54,492 bases of DNA from Bordetella parapertussis (GTDB lineage Bacteria; Pseudomonadota; Gammaproteobacteria; Burkholderiales; Burkholderiaceae_B), in the NCBI GenBank assembly GCA_945872285.1, contig CAMBZR010000013.1, positions 1 through 54,492 on the forward strand. Reading direction: 5' to 3'. A program made the position numbers and the translations under genes. Positions 35,805 through 44,140 of the stretch are shown in pieces (the stretch's first letter is position 1; every line of letters starts with the position of its first letter). The notes beneath the pieces were generated by a model. The model searched no databases. It was given only the letters and a program-made list of their open reading frames with translations, and was not told the DNA's origin.

Positions 35805-36665
35805 ATGACGTTTCGTTTTCTGGTAGGTGCCACATTTATTGCAGCCACCTTGGCTGCCAGCCCACTCTTTGCGCAATCGGCAGAAGCGACAAAGCTTGGT
35901 GACGAAAAATACGAGCCGCGTGTTGGGCAAAGTGGCAAGGATGTTATTTGGGTGCCCACGAATGACGCGGTAGCCGAGGCCATGCTAAAAGTTGCGAAGG
36001 TCAAGCCGACCGATCTGGTTTATGACCTTGGGGCGGGTGACGGCAAGATTGCGATCGCGGCGGCAAAAAACTTTGGCGCAACCGCAGTTGGTATTGAGTA
36101 CAACAAAGAAATGGCTGAACTGGCCACTCGCAATACCGAACGGGCTGGGGTTGCGGACAAAGTCAAAATCATTAATGGTGATATTTTTGTCGAAGACTTT
36201 TCAAAAGCCACCGTAGTCACTATGTATTTATTACCCGATCTGAATTTAAAAATTCGTCCAACGATCCTAAAAATGGCACCCGGTACGCGCATCGTGACCA
36301 ATTCGTTCAATATGGGTGACTGGGAGCCCGATGACTCGGTTGGCACGGGGTATGCGCAAGGCTACTTTTGGGTCGTGCCTGGCAACGCTGCCGGCAAATG
36401 GCAGCTAAAAGGCGTAGAAGGCTCGCAACAACCCGTATCGCTTGAAGTGACGCAACGGTATCAACGCGTCGGGGGTACTCTCAATATATACGGTAAAACG
36501 CAGCCAATTTTGAGCGCCACCTTGTCGGGCAATCGCTTGAAATTTACGTTTTTGGATCAGAGCAATCAGTCGCGCTTCATGGATGTGACGCTCAATGGCA
36601 ATGAATTTTCGGGTCAGGTCTTTGAAAATTCACCACTCTACACAGTCACTGGTACCCGTAACTAA
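35805..36665 (+). CDS. Exported FAM173-like SAM-dependent methyltransferase
   Basis: This 286-residue protein begins with a clear signal peptide (VGATFIAATLAASPLFAQS, cleavage near residue 24). A class I SAM fold follows: motif I LVYDLGAGDGKIAIAAA (71-87), acidic Glu98 in VGIEYN, NGDIFVEDF near 128 and a YLLPDLNLKIRPTILKMAPG stretch. The pattern is close to FAM173/ATPSCKMT lysine methyltransferases. A C-terminal beta-rich part of about 95 residues follows, with repeated hydrophobic strands (LNIYGKTQPILSATLSGNRL). SAM is a cytoplasmic cofactor, so an exported copy is puzzling. GGGAG precedes the ATG. The APC permease gene starts 2 bases after its stop. Confidence 0.8.
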   Translation: MTFRFLVGATFIAATLAASPLFAQSAEATKLGDEKYEPRVGQSGKDVIWVPTNDAVAEAMLKVAKVKPTDLVYDLGAGDGKIAIAAAKNFGATAVGIEYNKEMAELATRNTERAGVADKVKIINGDIFVEDFSKATVVTMYLLPDLNLKIRPTILKMAPGTRIVTNSFNMGDWEPDDSVGTGYAQGYFWVVPGNAAGKWQLKGVEGSQQPVSLEVTQRYQRVGGTLNIYGKTQPILSATLSGNRLKFTFLDQSNQSRFMDVTLNGNEFSGQVFENSPLYTVTGTRN

Positions 36666-36667
36666 AT

Positions 36668-38056
36668 ATGACTACGCTTCAAGACACCAGCACGCAAACA
36701 ACTGCCGCAGGCACTGAATCTCAGGCGTTGAGCAATGCACCCACCAAGCAGTTGAGCGCCTTCCGTGCAATCGCGATTATTGTCGGAATTGTGATTGGTG
36801 CCGGTATCTTTAAAACACCCTCAATGGTCGCGGGTGTCACGGGGGATGCTGGGTGGTTGATTGTGGCGTGGGTGTTGGGGGGCGTGATTTCTTTGGCGGG
36901 GGCACTCTGCTATGCAGAGCTTGCCACCACCTACCCACACGCGGGCGGAGACTATCATTTTTTGGCGCGTGCCTTTGGCAAGCCAGTTTCTTTTTTATAC
37001 GCCTGGGCCAAGGCAACGGTCATTAATACAGGGTCAATCGCCCTGCTTGCCTTTGTGTTCGGTGACTACATGAGCAAAGTGATCAACTTAGGCGCGCACT
37101 CAACCGCGCTGTGGGCGATTGGGATTGTCGTCGCCATGACCCTGATTAACTTGATTGGCTTACATGCGGCGTCGTGGGTACAGACCTGTCTGACTATGAT
37201 TGAAGTGACGGGTTTGCTATGTGTCGTGGTGGCAGGCTTTGTGCTGTCGGGCGAGGCGCCTGCGTCGCCAGCTTTATTTTCGTCTTCACCAAGCTTAGGC
37301 ATGTTTGGGTTGTCGATGGTTTTTGTTTTGCTGACGTATGGTGGCTGGAACGAAGCTGCCTACATCTCGGCTGAAGTGCGAGGGGGCAAGCGCGCGATTG
37401 TGCCGGTCATCGTGATCAGCATCATGCTTCTGACACTGATTTATTTGCTTTTCAATATCGCGGTACTCGCGGGCCTGGGCCTATCGGGCTTAGCAGGCAG
37501 TAAAGCGGTGGCAGCCGACCTGATGGGTAAGGCCTTTGGCCCTTGGGGCGAAAAAGCGCTTGGTGTTTTTGTGGCGGTTGCTGCTTTGACCAGTATCAAT
37601 GCGACCATGATTGTGGGCGCGCGTACGAATTATGCTTTGGGCCGCGACTGGCCCGCTTTACGTTTTATGGGTAACTGGCACGCTGAGCGTGGTTCACCCG
37701 TCGCAGCCTACTGCGTTCAATCCCTTTTAAGCCTGGCCTTGGTTGGTCTGGGCATTTGGCAGACCGACGGTTTTGAGGTCATGGTTGAATTTACGGCACC
37801 GGTATTTTGGGCCTTTTTATTTTTGGTTGGCGTTTCGCTTTTTGTGCTGCGAGTCAAAGATCCTCAGGCAGAGCGGCCGTTTAAAGTGCCGCTTTACCCT
37901 CTTACACCGATTTTGTTTTGTTTAACCTGCGCCTTTCTCACGTATTCGAGCGTGACCTACGCAATGAGTAAAGGGGCGGTTTATATTTCTTTACTGGTGA
38001 TGGCGGTCGGGGTGGTGGCCTTAGTGATTACGCACCTTTCAAACAAGCGAGCCTGA
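36668..38056 (+). CDS. APC-family amino acid permease
   Basis: This 462-residue membrane protein has about 12 helices. The APC signature GIVIGAGIFKTPSMVAGVTG (about 39-58) holds the unwound TM1 Gly-rich substrate loop. SLAGALCYAELATTYPHAGGDYHFL (in two parts, about 75-99) is TM2-TM3, and LTYGGWNEAAYISAEVRGGKR near 225 is TM6. It imports amino acids or polyamines, or exchanges them, across the inner membrane. It starts 2 bases after the exported methyltransferase gene, so they share a transcript. The substrate is not readable from the sequence. Confidence 0.92.
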   Translation: MTTLQDTSTQTTAAGTESQALSNAPTKQLSAFRAIAIIVGIVIGAGIFKTPSMVAGVTGDAGWLIVAWVLGGVISLAGALCYAELATTYPHAGGDYHFLARAFGKPVSFLYAWAKATVINTGSIALLAFVFGDYMSKVINLGAHSTALWAIGIVVAMTLINLIGLHAASWVQTCLTMIEVTGLLCVVVAGFVLSGEAPASPALFSSSPSLGMFGLSMVFVLLTYGGWNEAAYISAEVRGGKRAIVPVIVISIMLLTLIYLLFNIAVLAGLGLSGLAGSKAVAADLMGKAFGPWGEKALGVFVAVAALTSINATMIVGARTNYALGRDWPALRFMGNWHAERGSPVAAYCVQSLLSLALVGLGIWQTDGFEVMVEFTAPVFWAFLFLVGVSLFVLRVKDPQAERPFKVPLYPLTPILFCLTCAFLTYSSVTYAMSKGAVYISLLVMAVGVVALVITHLSNKRA

Positions 38057-38073
38057 GCGCGCAGCGCAGGCTC
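38049..38073 (+). terminator. Hairpin over the end of the permease gene
   Basis: GAGCCTG (38049-38055) pairs perfectly with CAGGCTC (38067-38073) across an 11-base GC-rich loop. It overlaps the permease stop codon and is followed by no clear T-run, so it is only a possible terminator. Confidence 0.35.
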
Positions 38074-38121
38074 TCATCTTGCTGTGGTAAACATCAAGGG
38101 TGGCGCTTAGCGCAAGCCCCC

Positions 38122-38442
38122 TCAGTGCGCCAACCCTAACACGGCCAGGCTTTCAGCATAAGCCACGGCGGTCTCGCACAAAAAAACGACGACGTCTTGG
38201 GGCTCCATATTTTCTAGAATTTGGACGACTTGCTCGGTGATATCACCCGCAGCCTCGATGCCAGCGACGTGCACTTGCGCGCCACTCTCAAAGACGGCGA
38301 GGGGGATTAGTTTTTCGACCACTTCCATGTCAACCGCAGAGACAACGATGTAGGCGCGGACATGCAAATCATCAGCATTGACCTCTAGCACAACGCCGGT
38401 CTCGAGTGTTTCGAGAATCTTGCTCGTAATCATGAGATCCAT
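38122..38442 (-). CDS. Hypothetical 106-residue protein next to rdgC
   Basis: I do not recognise this protein. It is acidic, mainly Val/Glu/Ala-rich with alternating strands and helices (VVLEVNADDLHVRAYIVVSA, then MEVVEKLIPLAVFESGAQVH), and it has no signal peptide or transmembrane helix. It lies 20 bases downstream of rdgC on the same strand, so they are probably co-transcribed. The compact alpha/beta look suggests a small soluble cytoplasmic domain. Codon use matches its neighbours, which supports it as a real gene. Confidence 0.7.
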   Translation of the reverse strand: MDLMITSKILETLETGVVLEVNADDLHVRAYIVVSAVDMEVVEKLIPLAVFESGAQVHVAGIEAAGDITEQVVQILENMEPQDVVVFLCETAVAYAESLAVLGLAH

Positions 38443-38462
38443 GCTGGCTTCTTTGTGAATGC

Positions 38463-39377
38463 TTAAGCCGCTTTTGCGGTTAAGACTTTTTCTTCTAGGG
38501 CCTCAAGCAGCGCGCAAAGCATTTGATTGAGTTCAGCGCACATCAGGGTGAAATCACCGTCAAACTGTTCGTTGGCGTCGGCGGGCATATGTTGTTCAGA
38601 CTGATCCAGAATGTCTTGAGCGGCAACGCGTTTGATATCAAGATTTTCAGTCAAGACAAACGAGACGCGATCATTGAAGGTGAGGGCTAGGCGCATACAT
38701 TGTTTGCCGGACTTGATGTGCTTTTGGATGTCATCGCTATCAAGCGCGTGTTTGACATAGCGCACCGCCGCAGCCTTGTCGCCACCCGCACGTAATTCTG
38801 CATCTTGATCTACCGAAAAGTTTGCCGGACCATATCCGCCCAATACCCAGTCGGTCATGGCTGCAGCCGGGCTGATCGTGACTTGGATTGGCTCGACCGG
38901 AAACGGATAGAGTGCCTTGCCGAGCGCGGTGAGGATTTCTTCAGACTTCGACGCTGAGGCCGTATCAATCACGAGCCAGTGATTGACCGGATCAATCCAG
39001 ACCCGGGTGTCGCGGGCCAGGCTAAAGGCGCGTGGCAGCAGGGCTTGTGTGACCTCTTCTTTCAGGTCACGCAATTGCTTGCGCCCGGGTTTAAAGCCTT
39101 GTTGGTCTTCAAGCTCTTGGGCGCGCACTTTAGCAAACTGATTGATGACCGAAGTGGGCAGTAGTTTTTTTTCGGTACGGTAGGCGCACAAAATTTGGCG
39201 ACCAACACCGTAAGCAAAACGCACATCTTGTTCGCGCGGGGCTACCCAACCAACAGACAAAGGGGCCGCTGCGCCAGCCGATACAAACTGTTCTTTAGCT
39301 AAAAGTGCGTCGAGCGCAGGGGTTGTCCAAGTAAAAGAGGGTGACAGACGAAATAACTTGAGATTTTTAAACCACAT
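38463..39377 (-). CDS. rdgC: Recombination-associated protein RdgC
   Basis: This 304-residue protein starts at ATG 39377 with the family N-terminus MWFKNLKLFRLSPSF. An in-frame extension to 39422 is not family-like. Other RdgC stretches are FVSAGAAAPLSVGWVAPREQ near 32-51, GRKQLRDLKEEVTQALLPRA near 105-124, WLVIDTASASKSEEILTALG near 140 and TDWVLGG near 180. RdgC is a ring-shaped DNA-binding protein that restrains RecA loading. recA itself is in this window 14 kb away. A hypothetical gene follows downstream, and the TetR gene is upstream on the same strand with a 63-base gap. Confidence 0.95.
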   Translation of the reverse strand: MWFKNLKLFRLSPSFTWTTPALDALLAKEQFVSAGAAAPLSVGWVAPREQDVRFAYGVGRQILCAYRTEKKLLPTSVINQFAKVRAQELEDQQGFKPGRKQLRDLKEEVTQALLPRAFSLARDTRVWIDPVNHWLVIDTASASKSEEILTALGKALYPFPVEPIQVTISPAAAMTDWVLGGYGPANFSVDQDAELRAGGDKAAAVRYVKHALDSDDIQKHIKSGKQCMRLALTFNDRVSFVLTENLDIKRVAAQDILDQSEQHMPADANEQFDGDFTLMCAELNQMLCALLEALEEKVLTAKAA

Positions 39378-39440
39378 GACGCACTCGCAAAAAAAATCGA
39401 TTCTAGCCGATGCCTGATACAAGGCGGGCTGCGATTCGGG

Positions 39441-40061
39441 TCAAGTTTGTCCAGTCATACCCTCGAAGGTCGTATGAATCACCAAGTCAACAATGTCCTC
39501 ATCTGAGAAAGCACCACCCATTTTCAAGAAGTCAGCAACCGGATCGCACGACCGAGCAAAAATTGTGTACAAAATGACTTCGCCCGGCAGCGAGGCAGAC
39601 AAGGTGCGGGCGGCCTGAGCCTGTTCAATCCAGTCTCCGAGTTGCTCGGTGAGTGTACTTAAACGATCAATGTAAGGTGGGTAGGCCAACAGTGCTTGTT
39701 GAATGCTTGAGCGAGTCGACGGCAACAATGGCATAGTGCCGCCTAGGTGCTCGGTGACAGCCCAGCGCACAACGGCCTTGAGTTTCTCGAGCGGCGTGTG
39801 ATGCTCGGGCAACCCGTGGGCAAGCGCTAGGGCGCTCTCGAGCAGACGCGTCATCGAGGCTGCAGCTAACTGCTCTTTCGATTGAAAATGTTTGTAGAGA
39901 CTGGCTTTAGCAATGCCGACATCGGCCGCCACCTCATCCATGGTCATGAGGTCAAACCCTTTTTGCGCGAGTAGCCGGTTCACCGCATCAAGAATTGCAT
40001 TCTCGCGAAATTGCAACTGCTGTTGCTTGAATGACAGTTTGACAGGAACAGTTTCGATCAT
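39441..40061 (-). CDS. TetR-family transcriptional regulator
   Basis: This 206-residue regulator has an N-terminal helix-turn-helix (about 38-60: LMTMDEVAADVGIAKASLYK, then HFQSKEQL) and a ligand-binding C-terminal part (about 75-200). The ATG at 40061 was chosen over an upstream TTG. It is divergent from the nine-gene lipid-modification-like operon. The 140-bp gap contains a perfect palindrome at 40096-40107, so it probably represses itself and that operon until a ligand, perhaps a fatty acid or acyl-CoA, binds. The ligand is inference only. Confidence 0.92.
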   Translation of the reverse strand: MIETVPVKLSFKQQQLQFRENAILDAVNRLLAQKGFDLMTMDEVAADVGIAKASLYKHFQSKEQLAAASMTRLLESALALAHGLPEHHTPLEKLKAVVRWAVTEHLGGTMPLLPSTRSSIQQALLAYPPYIDRLSTLTEQLGDWIEQAQAARTLSASLPGEVILYTIFARSCDPVADFLKMGGAFSDEDIVDLVIHTTFEGMTGQT

Positions 40062-40095
40062 TCGGGTTCGCCAAGGGATGCAGGCCAAGATAAGT

Positions 40096-40107
40096 ACATA
40101 ATTATGT
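40096..40107. promoter_or_regulatory. Candidate TetR operator
   Basis: ACATAATTATGT is a perfect 12-bp palindrome in the gap between tetR and the divergent operon. A second perfect palindrome, ATACGTAT, follows at 40111-40118. On the plus strand TATAGT at 40151-40156 is a -10-like element for the operon. Operator function is inferred from position and symmetry. Confidence 0.5.
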
Positions 40108-40201
40108 CGGATACGTATATTTTATTACTGTTTAGTATTTTTTCATACTTTATAGTGTAAATTGTTAGCATTCATTCGTTTTATATAGATAACGTTTAAT
40201 T

Positions 40202-40729
40202 ATGCCTGCAAGCCTGTCCTTTGACGATGTTTCTTCGCTGTTTCGGTCGCCAGACTTACCGGAGCACGTGGTGGCGCAGGCTGGCAGCGCTTGGAAGGTG
40301 TGCGGCGAGGGCGTTTTTAGCTGGAGCGTTTTTAAGTTTTATCGCATCCGCTTGCTTAGTCGCACGGGGCACTTTGATGCCACACAACCCCACCTCCTAG
40401 ATCTGGCCTACTTGCGTAAGCTCTCTGCGCAGCAAATTATTACGATTTCCCTACAAGAAATCCAGAGGCTAGTGGCACCATCCGCAGAACAGCTGGCAAG
40501 TTGGCGTCACGCCCTTGAGGCGATCGTGCCTGATGTTGGCCTTGGTGATCGTCTGCTGGGCTGGTTTGTGCCGGGTAAAGGGGTGTACTTTTTTTCGGCG
40601 CATGCCGCGCTAGAGGCGATTCTTGAGCCCGCCTTTGCAAACGCCTTCGCAGCGATTTGGCTCGATCCCAAGACGCAACGTCCAGCGCTTCGCCTGGCTT
40701 TGCTTGGTTTGGAGTCCAAAACGCCATGA
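40202..40729 (+). CDS. Chalcone isomerase-like family protein (cytoplasmic copy)
   Basis: This 175-residue protein matches the bacterial chalcone-isomerase-like family: GEGVFSWSVFKFYRIRLLSR (about 37-56), a helical middle, VGLGDRLLGWFVPGKGVYFF (about 117-136) and the end motif FAAIWLDPKTQRPALRLALL (about 149-168). It has no signal peptide. Relatives of this fold bind fatty acids, and the catalytic residues of plant enzymes are not conserved. It opens the operon and overlaps the flavoprotein gene by 4 bases (ATGA). A second, exported copy is encoded at 44119. A lipid-binding or lipid-isomerising role is inferred from context. Confidence 0.82.
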   Translation: MPASLSFDDVSSLFRSPDLPEHVVAQAGSAWKVCGEGVFSWSVFKFYRIRLLSRTGHFDATQPHLLDLAYLRKLSAQQIITISLQEIQRLVAPSAEQLASWRHALEAIVPDVGLGDRLLGWFVPGKGVYFFSAHAALEAILEPAFANAFAAIWLDPKTQRPALRLALLGLESKTP

Positions 40730-42036
40730 CCCTTCAGGCAAATAGCTTTGTGACTGCGCCAGCAGAGGCAAGGCGGATTGCTGTCGTGGGTTCGGGCATC
40801 GCAGGTTTGTCCGCGGCTTGGCTCTTAGCAGAGCAATACCGTGTCACGCTCTTTGAAGCGGGCGACTACTTTGGCGGTCACTCCAATACGGTGGATGTGA
40901 CGCTTGAGGGGGTTGCGCATCCGGTAGATACTGGATTTTTAGTACATAACGATCTGACTTATCCCAATCTTGTTCCGCTCTTAGCGTATTTAGGCGTTCC
41001 TGTTCACGCCAGCGATATGTCCTTTGGTGTGTCGATTCACGAGCCAGACATCGAGTGGGCAGGTACCAATCTTCGTTCTGTTTTTGCGCAGCCGAGTAAT
41101 CTTTTCCGGCCAAAGTTTCTTGGTATGTTGCGAGACATTTTGCGCTTTAACCGCGAGGCCGAACGTTATCTGCTTGAAGTGCGTCAAACCCCAATGACCT
41201 TAGGCGCTTTGCTGACGCGTGAGAAGTTCGGGCAACCTATGCAAGAGTGGTATCTATTGCCGATGGCCGCTGCGATTTGGTCAGCACCTGTCAGCGCAGT
41301 ACTTGAGTTTTCGGCAGCGACTTTTCTGTCTTTTTGTCTAAATCATCGTTTGTTGCAAATCGAAAACCGCCCGCAATGGAAGACCATTTTGGGTGGCTCG
41401 CGGCTTTACGTGCAGGCGATGCTCGAGCGACTGACTGATACACGTCTGAACTGTGCGGTGACGCAGGTGCGACGCACAGCAGAGTCTGTGGTGGTGAGCT
41501 CGCCGCGCGGTGACGAGAGCTTTGATGCGGTGGTGATGGCTTGTCACGCACCTACCACGCTTGCCTTGCTTGATTCCACTCCCAACGAGCAACGCGTGCT
41601 CTCGGGCTTTGCTTATCAAACAAACGAAGCTATCTTGCACACCGATGTGGCCTTGTTACCCAGACGCCAAAAGGTGTGGTCCGCTTGGAATTACATGGCC
41701 GCGGGTGGGCAGGGGGCTGAGCGCCCTGTCGCCGTGAGCTATTTAATTAATCAGCTGCAACCCTTGCCGTTTAAGACGCCGGTGATCGTCACGCTGAATC
41801 CACATCGGCCACCCGACCCCGCCAAGGTGATCGCGCGGTTTTCATACGAACATCCTGTGCTTGATCAGGCCGCGAGTCTGGCGCAGTCAGAATTACCTGC
41901 CCTGCAAGGTCAACAAAGAACTTGGTTTTGCGGTGCCTGGACCGGTTTTGGTTTTCACGAGGACGGCTTGAAATCTGCTCTGCGCGTGGCGCGCGCCTTC
42001 GGCGTAGAACCTCCCTGGCAAGCGACCTATGATTAA
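40726..42036 (+). CDS. FAD-dependent amine-oxidase-like oxidoreductase
   Basis: This 436-residue flavoprotein has the FAD site RIAVVGSGIAGLSAAWLL (17-34) followed by FEAGDYFGGHSNTVDV (43-58) and HPVDTGFLVHNDLTYPNL near 65-82. A C-terminal FAD motif is CGAWTGFGFHEDGLKSALRV near 405-425. It belongs to the NAD(P)-binding/amine-oxidase group that includes desaturases and lipid oxidases. The ATG at 40726 overlaps the upstream stop as ATGA. Flavoproteins of this type sit beside DUF1365 and CFA-like genes in many proteobacteria and act on membrane fatty acids in at least some. The substrate is probably a phospholipid acyl chain. Confidence 0.9.
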   Translation: MTLQANSFVTAPAEARRIAVVGSGIAGLSAAWLLAEQYRVTLFEAGDYFGGHSNTVDVTLEGVAHPVDTGFLVHNDLTYPNLVPLLAYLGVPVHASDMSFGVSIHEPDIEWAGTNLRSVFAQPSNLFRPKFLGMLRDILRFNREAERYLLEVRQTPMTLGALLTREKFGQPMQEWYLLPMAAAIWSAPVSAVLEFSAATFLSFCLNHRLLQIENRPQWKTILGGSRLYVQAMLERLTDTRLNCAVTQVRRTAESVVVSSPRGDESFDAVVMACHAPTTLALLDSTPNEQRVLSGFAYQTNEAILHTDVALLPRRQKVWSAWNYMAAGGQGAERPVAVSYLINQLQPLPFKTPVIVTLNPHRPPDPAKVIARFSYEHPVLDQAASLAQSELPALQGQQRTWFCGAWTGFGFHEDGLKSALRVARAFGVEPPWQATYD

Positions 42037-42841
42037 CGACACAACTAGGCAAGAGTCCCTTTTGCTGTGTCGTGGGCGCGTGATGCACGCGCGCTTGCGT
42101 CCGTTTGTGCATCGGTTTGTCTACCGAGTATTTTGTTTGCGCCTGCGGCTAGACCAGCCTGCTGACTTAGCGCGGTACAACAGTTGGTTATTTGGTGTTG
42201 AGCGTGCACGCCCCGTCAGTTTTCGGGCCTGTGACCACGGTGCGCGTGACGGTACAGCATTGCTGCCATGGCTTGCGGACGTGCTTGAGGCAAGTGAACT
42301 GCGCTTTGAAAGAGGGGCGGTGTGGCTACAGTGTTTTCCCCGCGTGTTTGGTTATGTCTTTAATCCAGTGAGTTTTTGGCTGATTCATGACAAAGGGGGT
42401 GAGCTCAGAGCATTGCTTGCCGAGGTCAACAACACCTTCGGGCAGCGCCATCAATATCTTTTGACCGCTCCGAACCTAGAATCAATTCAGGCGAGCACAA
42501 AGCTTAGTTGTAAAAAGGTGTTTCATGTGTCTCCCTTTTGCGCCGTGAAGGGGCGCTACGATTTTGAGCTAGACGAACGCGCGGGTCAACCGAGGCTCGC
42601 CATTGATTACTTTGATTCAGAACAAGAGCACGGCCCTTTGTTGCGCACTGCCATTGTCGTGCGGCCCGAGCCCTTGCGCACGCGCGCTTTGCTCGCTGCG
42701 CTGCTGAGCATGCCCATGATGACGTTCGGGGTGATGCTGCGTATTCACCTGCAAGCCTTCAAGCTCTGGCGGCAGGGGGCAAAATACCGCGCAAAACCAC
42801 CTTTGCCGCAAGACGAAGTGACCCACAATGTCAAGCTCTAA
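42029..42841 (+). CDS. DUF1365 domain-containing protein
   Basis: This 270-residue protein fits DUF1365: LLCRGRVMHARLRPFVHRFV (12-31) with conserved His and Arg, CLRLRLDQP, CFPRVFGYVFNPVSFWLIHD near 105-124, EVNNTFGQRHQY near 137 and KVFHVSPFC near 168. The domain is of unknown biochemistry and nearly always flanks the amine-oxidase-like and CFA-like genes. The C-terminal helix MMTFGVMLRIHLQAFKLW may touch the membrane. It overlaps the flavoprotein gene by 8 bases. The role is inferred to be a partner in lipid modification. Confidence 0.88.
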   Translation: MINDTTRQESLLLCRGRVMHARLRPFVHRFVYRVFCLRLRLDQPADLARYNSWLFGVERARPVSFRACDHGARDGTALLPWLADVLEASELRFERGAVWLQCFPRVFGYVFNPVSFWLIHDKGGELRALLAEVNNTFGQRHQYLLTAPNLESIQASTKLSCKKVFHVSPFCAVKGRYDFELDERAGQPRLAIDYFDSEQEHGPLLRTAIVVRPEPLRTRALLAALLSMPMMTFGVMLRIHLQAFKLWRQGAKYRAKPPLPQDEVTHNVKL

Positions 42842-42925
42842 ATATGAACTCGCTAGAACAACGTTTATTGCCCAAGGTTCGCAAATGAAGCGACAAGACA
42901 AACAGTTTTTTTTTAAGGTTTGCAA

Positions 42926-44140
42926 ATGAGTCTGCAAGAACAACAACTCTCGCTTGCCTCAACGCGCTTGCGTTGGTCGGGTCGTTTGTTGCTTAAGCTT
43001 TTAAAACAAATCACGCACGGCTCGCTGACGCTGACCAACCCACAGGGCTCGAGTATTGAGCTCGGTCAGACGGGTAGCCCGCTACACGCCTCGCTGCACA
43101 TCTACGACTGGCGGGCGGCCGGTTTGATTTTGCGTCAGGGTGATGTTGGCTTTGCCGAAAGTCTGCGTCGTGGGTGGGTAGACTCACCTAACCTACTGGC
43201 TTTATTCACCGTGGCGATGCGCAACGAACAGGTTTCAGAAGCGGTAGATGGGCACTGGTGGGCCTTGCTGCTCAAAAAATTATCGCACTGGGTGCTCAAG
43301 GACAATAGTCGCAAGGGTAGTCGTCGCAACATCTTAAGTCACTACGATGTGGGCAATGCCTTTTATCGGCTTTGGTTAGATCCATCAATGACCTACTCGG
43401 CCGGTTGGTTCGAAGGAGATTCGCTGCGCCCTTTACAGACTGCGCAAGAGGCAAAGTACGATCGCATTTTGAATCAATTACAGGCCACGCCCGGGCAAAC
43501 AGTGCTCGAGGTCGGCTGTGGCTGGGGTGGGTTTGCCCAGCGCGCAGCTCAACGTGGCTTAAAAGTGGTCGGCATCACTTTGTCAGATGCACAGCTTGCT
43601 TGGGCCACACAACGCATCCAAGAGGCAGGCTTGAGTCAACAGGTGTCGTTGCGTTTGCAAGATTATCGCGATGTGCCTGAGCAGTATGACCACATCGTTT
43701 CAATCGAGATGTTCGAAGCCGTGGGCTTGCTGCATTGGCCAAGTTACTTTCAAATGCTGGCGCGGTGTCTGAAGCCCGGCGGACGGGTGGTGGTACAGAG
43801 CATCGACATTGAGAATCAACGCTTTGATGCCTACCGACGTGGGACAGATTTTATTCAACAATATATTTTTCCGGGCGGCATGTTACCTAGCCCGACGCGC
43901 TTTGAAAAAGAGTGCGAGGCCGCGGGGTTGTGTGTGCACGAAATCTTGTCTTTTGGTCTGGATTATGCCGAGACTCTCAGGCGTTGGGCGCAGCAATTTG
44001 AAGCCTCCATTTCCAATATTCGTGAGCAAGGGTACGACGAGGCGTTTGTGCGGATCTGGCGGATGTATCTGGCTTATTGCGAGGCCGGGTTTAGAGAACA
44101 ACGGACGGATGTTAAACAATGGACACTATGCGTAAATTAA
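42926..44140 (+). CDS. Cyclopropane-fatty-acid synthase-like SAM methyltransferase
   Basis: This 404-residue enzyme has a lipid-binding N-terminal part (about 1-130) and a CFA synthase methyltransferase domain: HYDVGNAFYRLWLDPSMTYS (139-158), VLEVGCGWGGFAQRAAQRG (193-211), LQDYRDVPEQYDHIVSIEMF near 245-263 and QQYIFPGGMLPS near 310. Glu264 (IEMFEAVG) matches the conserved Glu. E. coli CFA synthase binds bicarbonate with Cys139 and His266; here those places read Ala159 (YSAGWF) and Gln291 (VVQSID). It may therefore methylate an unsaturated acyl chain without making a cyclopropane. AAGG stands 7 bases before the ATG. Confidence 0.9.
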   Translation: MSLQEQQLSLASTRLRWSGRLLLKLLKQITHGSLTLTNPQGSSIELGQTGSPLHASLHIYDWRAAGLILRQGDVGFAESLRRGWVDSPNLLALFTVAMRNEQVSEAVDGHWWALLLKKLSHWVLKDNSRKGSRRNILSHYDVGNAFYRLWLDPSMTYSAGWFEGDSLRPLQTAQEAKYDRILNQLQATPGQTVLEVGCGWGGFAQRAAQRGLKVVGITLSDAQLAWATQRIQEAGLSQQVSLRLQDYRDVPEQYDHIVSIEMFEAVGLLHWPSYFQMLARCLKPGGRVVVQSIDIENQRFDAYRRGTDFIQQYIFPGGMLPSPTRFEKECEAAGLCVHEILSFGLDYAETLRRWAQQFEASISNIREQGYDEAFVRIWRMYLAYCEAGFREQRTDVKQWTLCVN

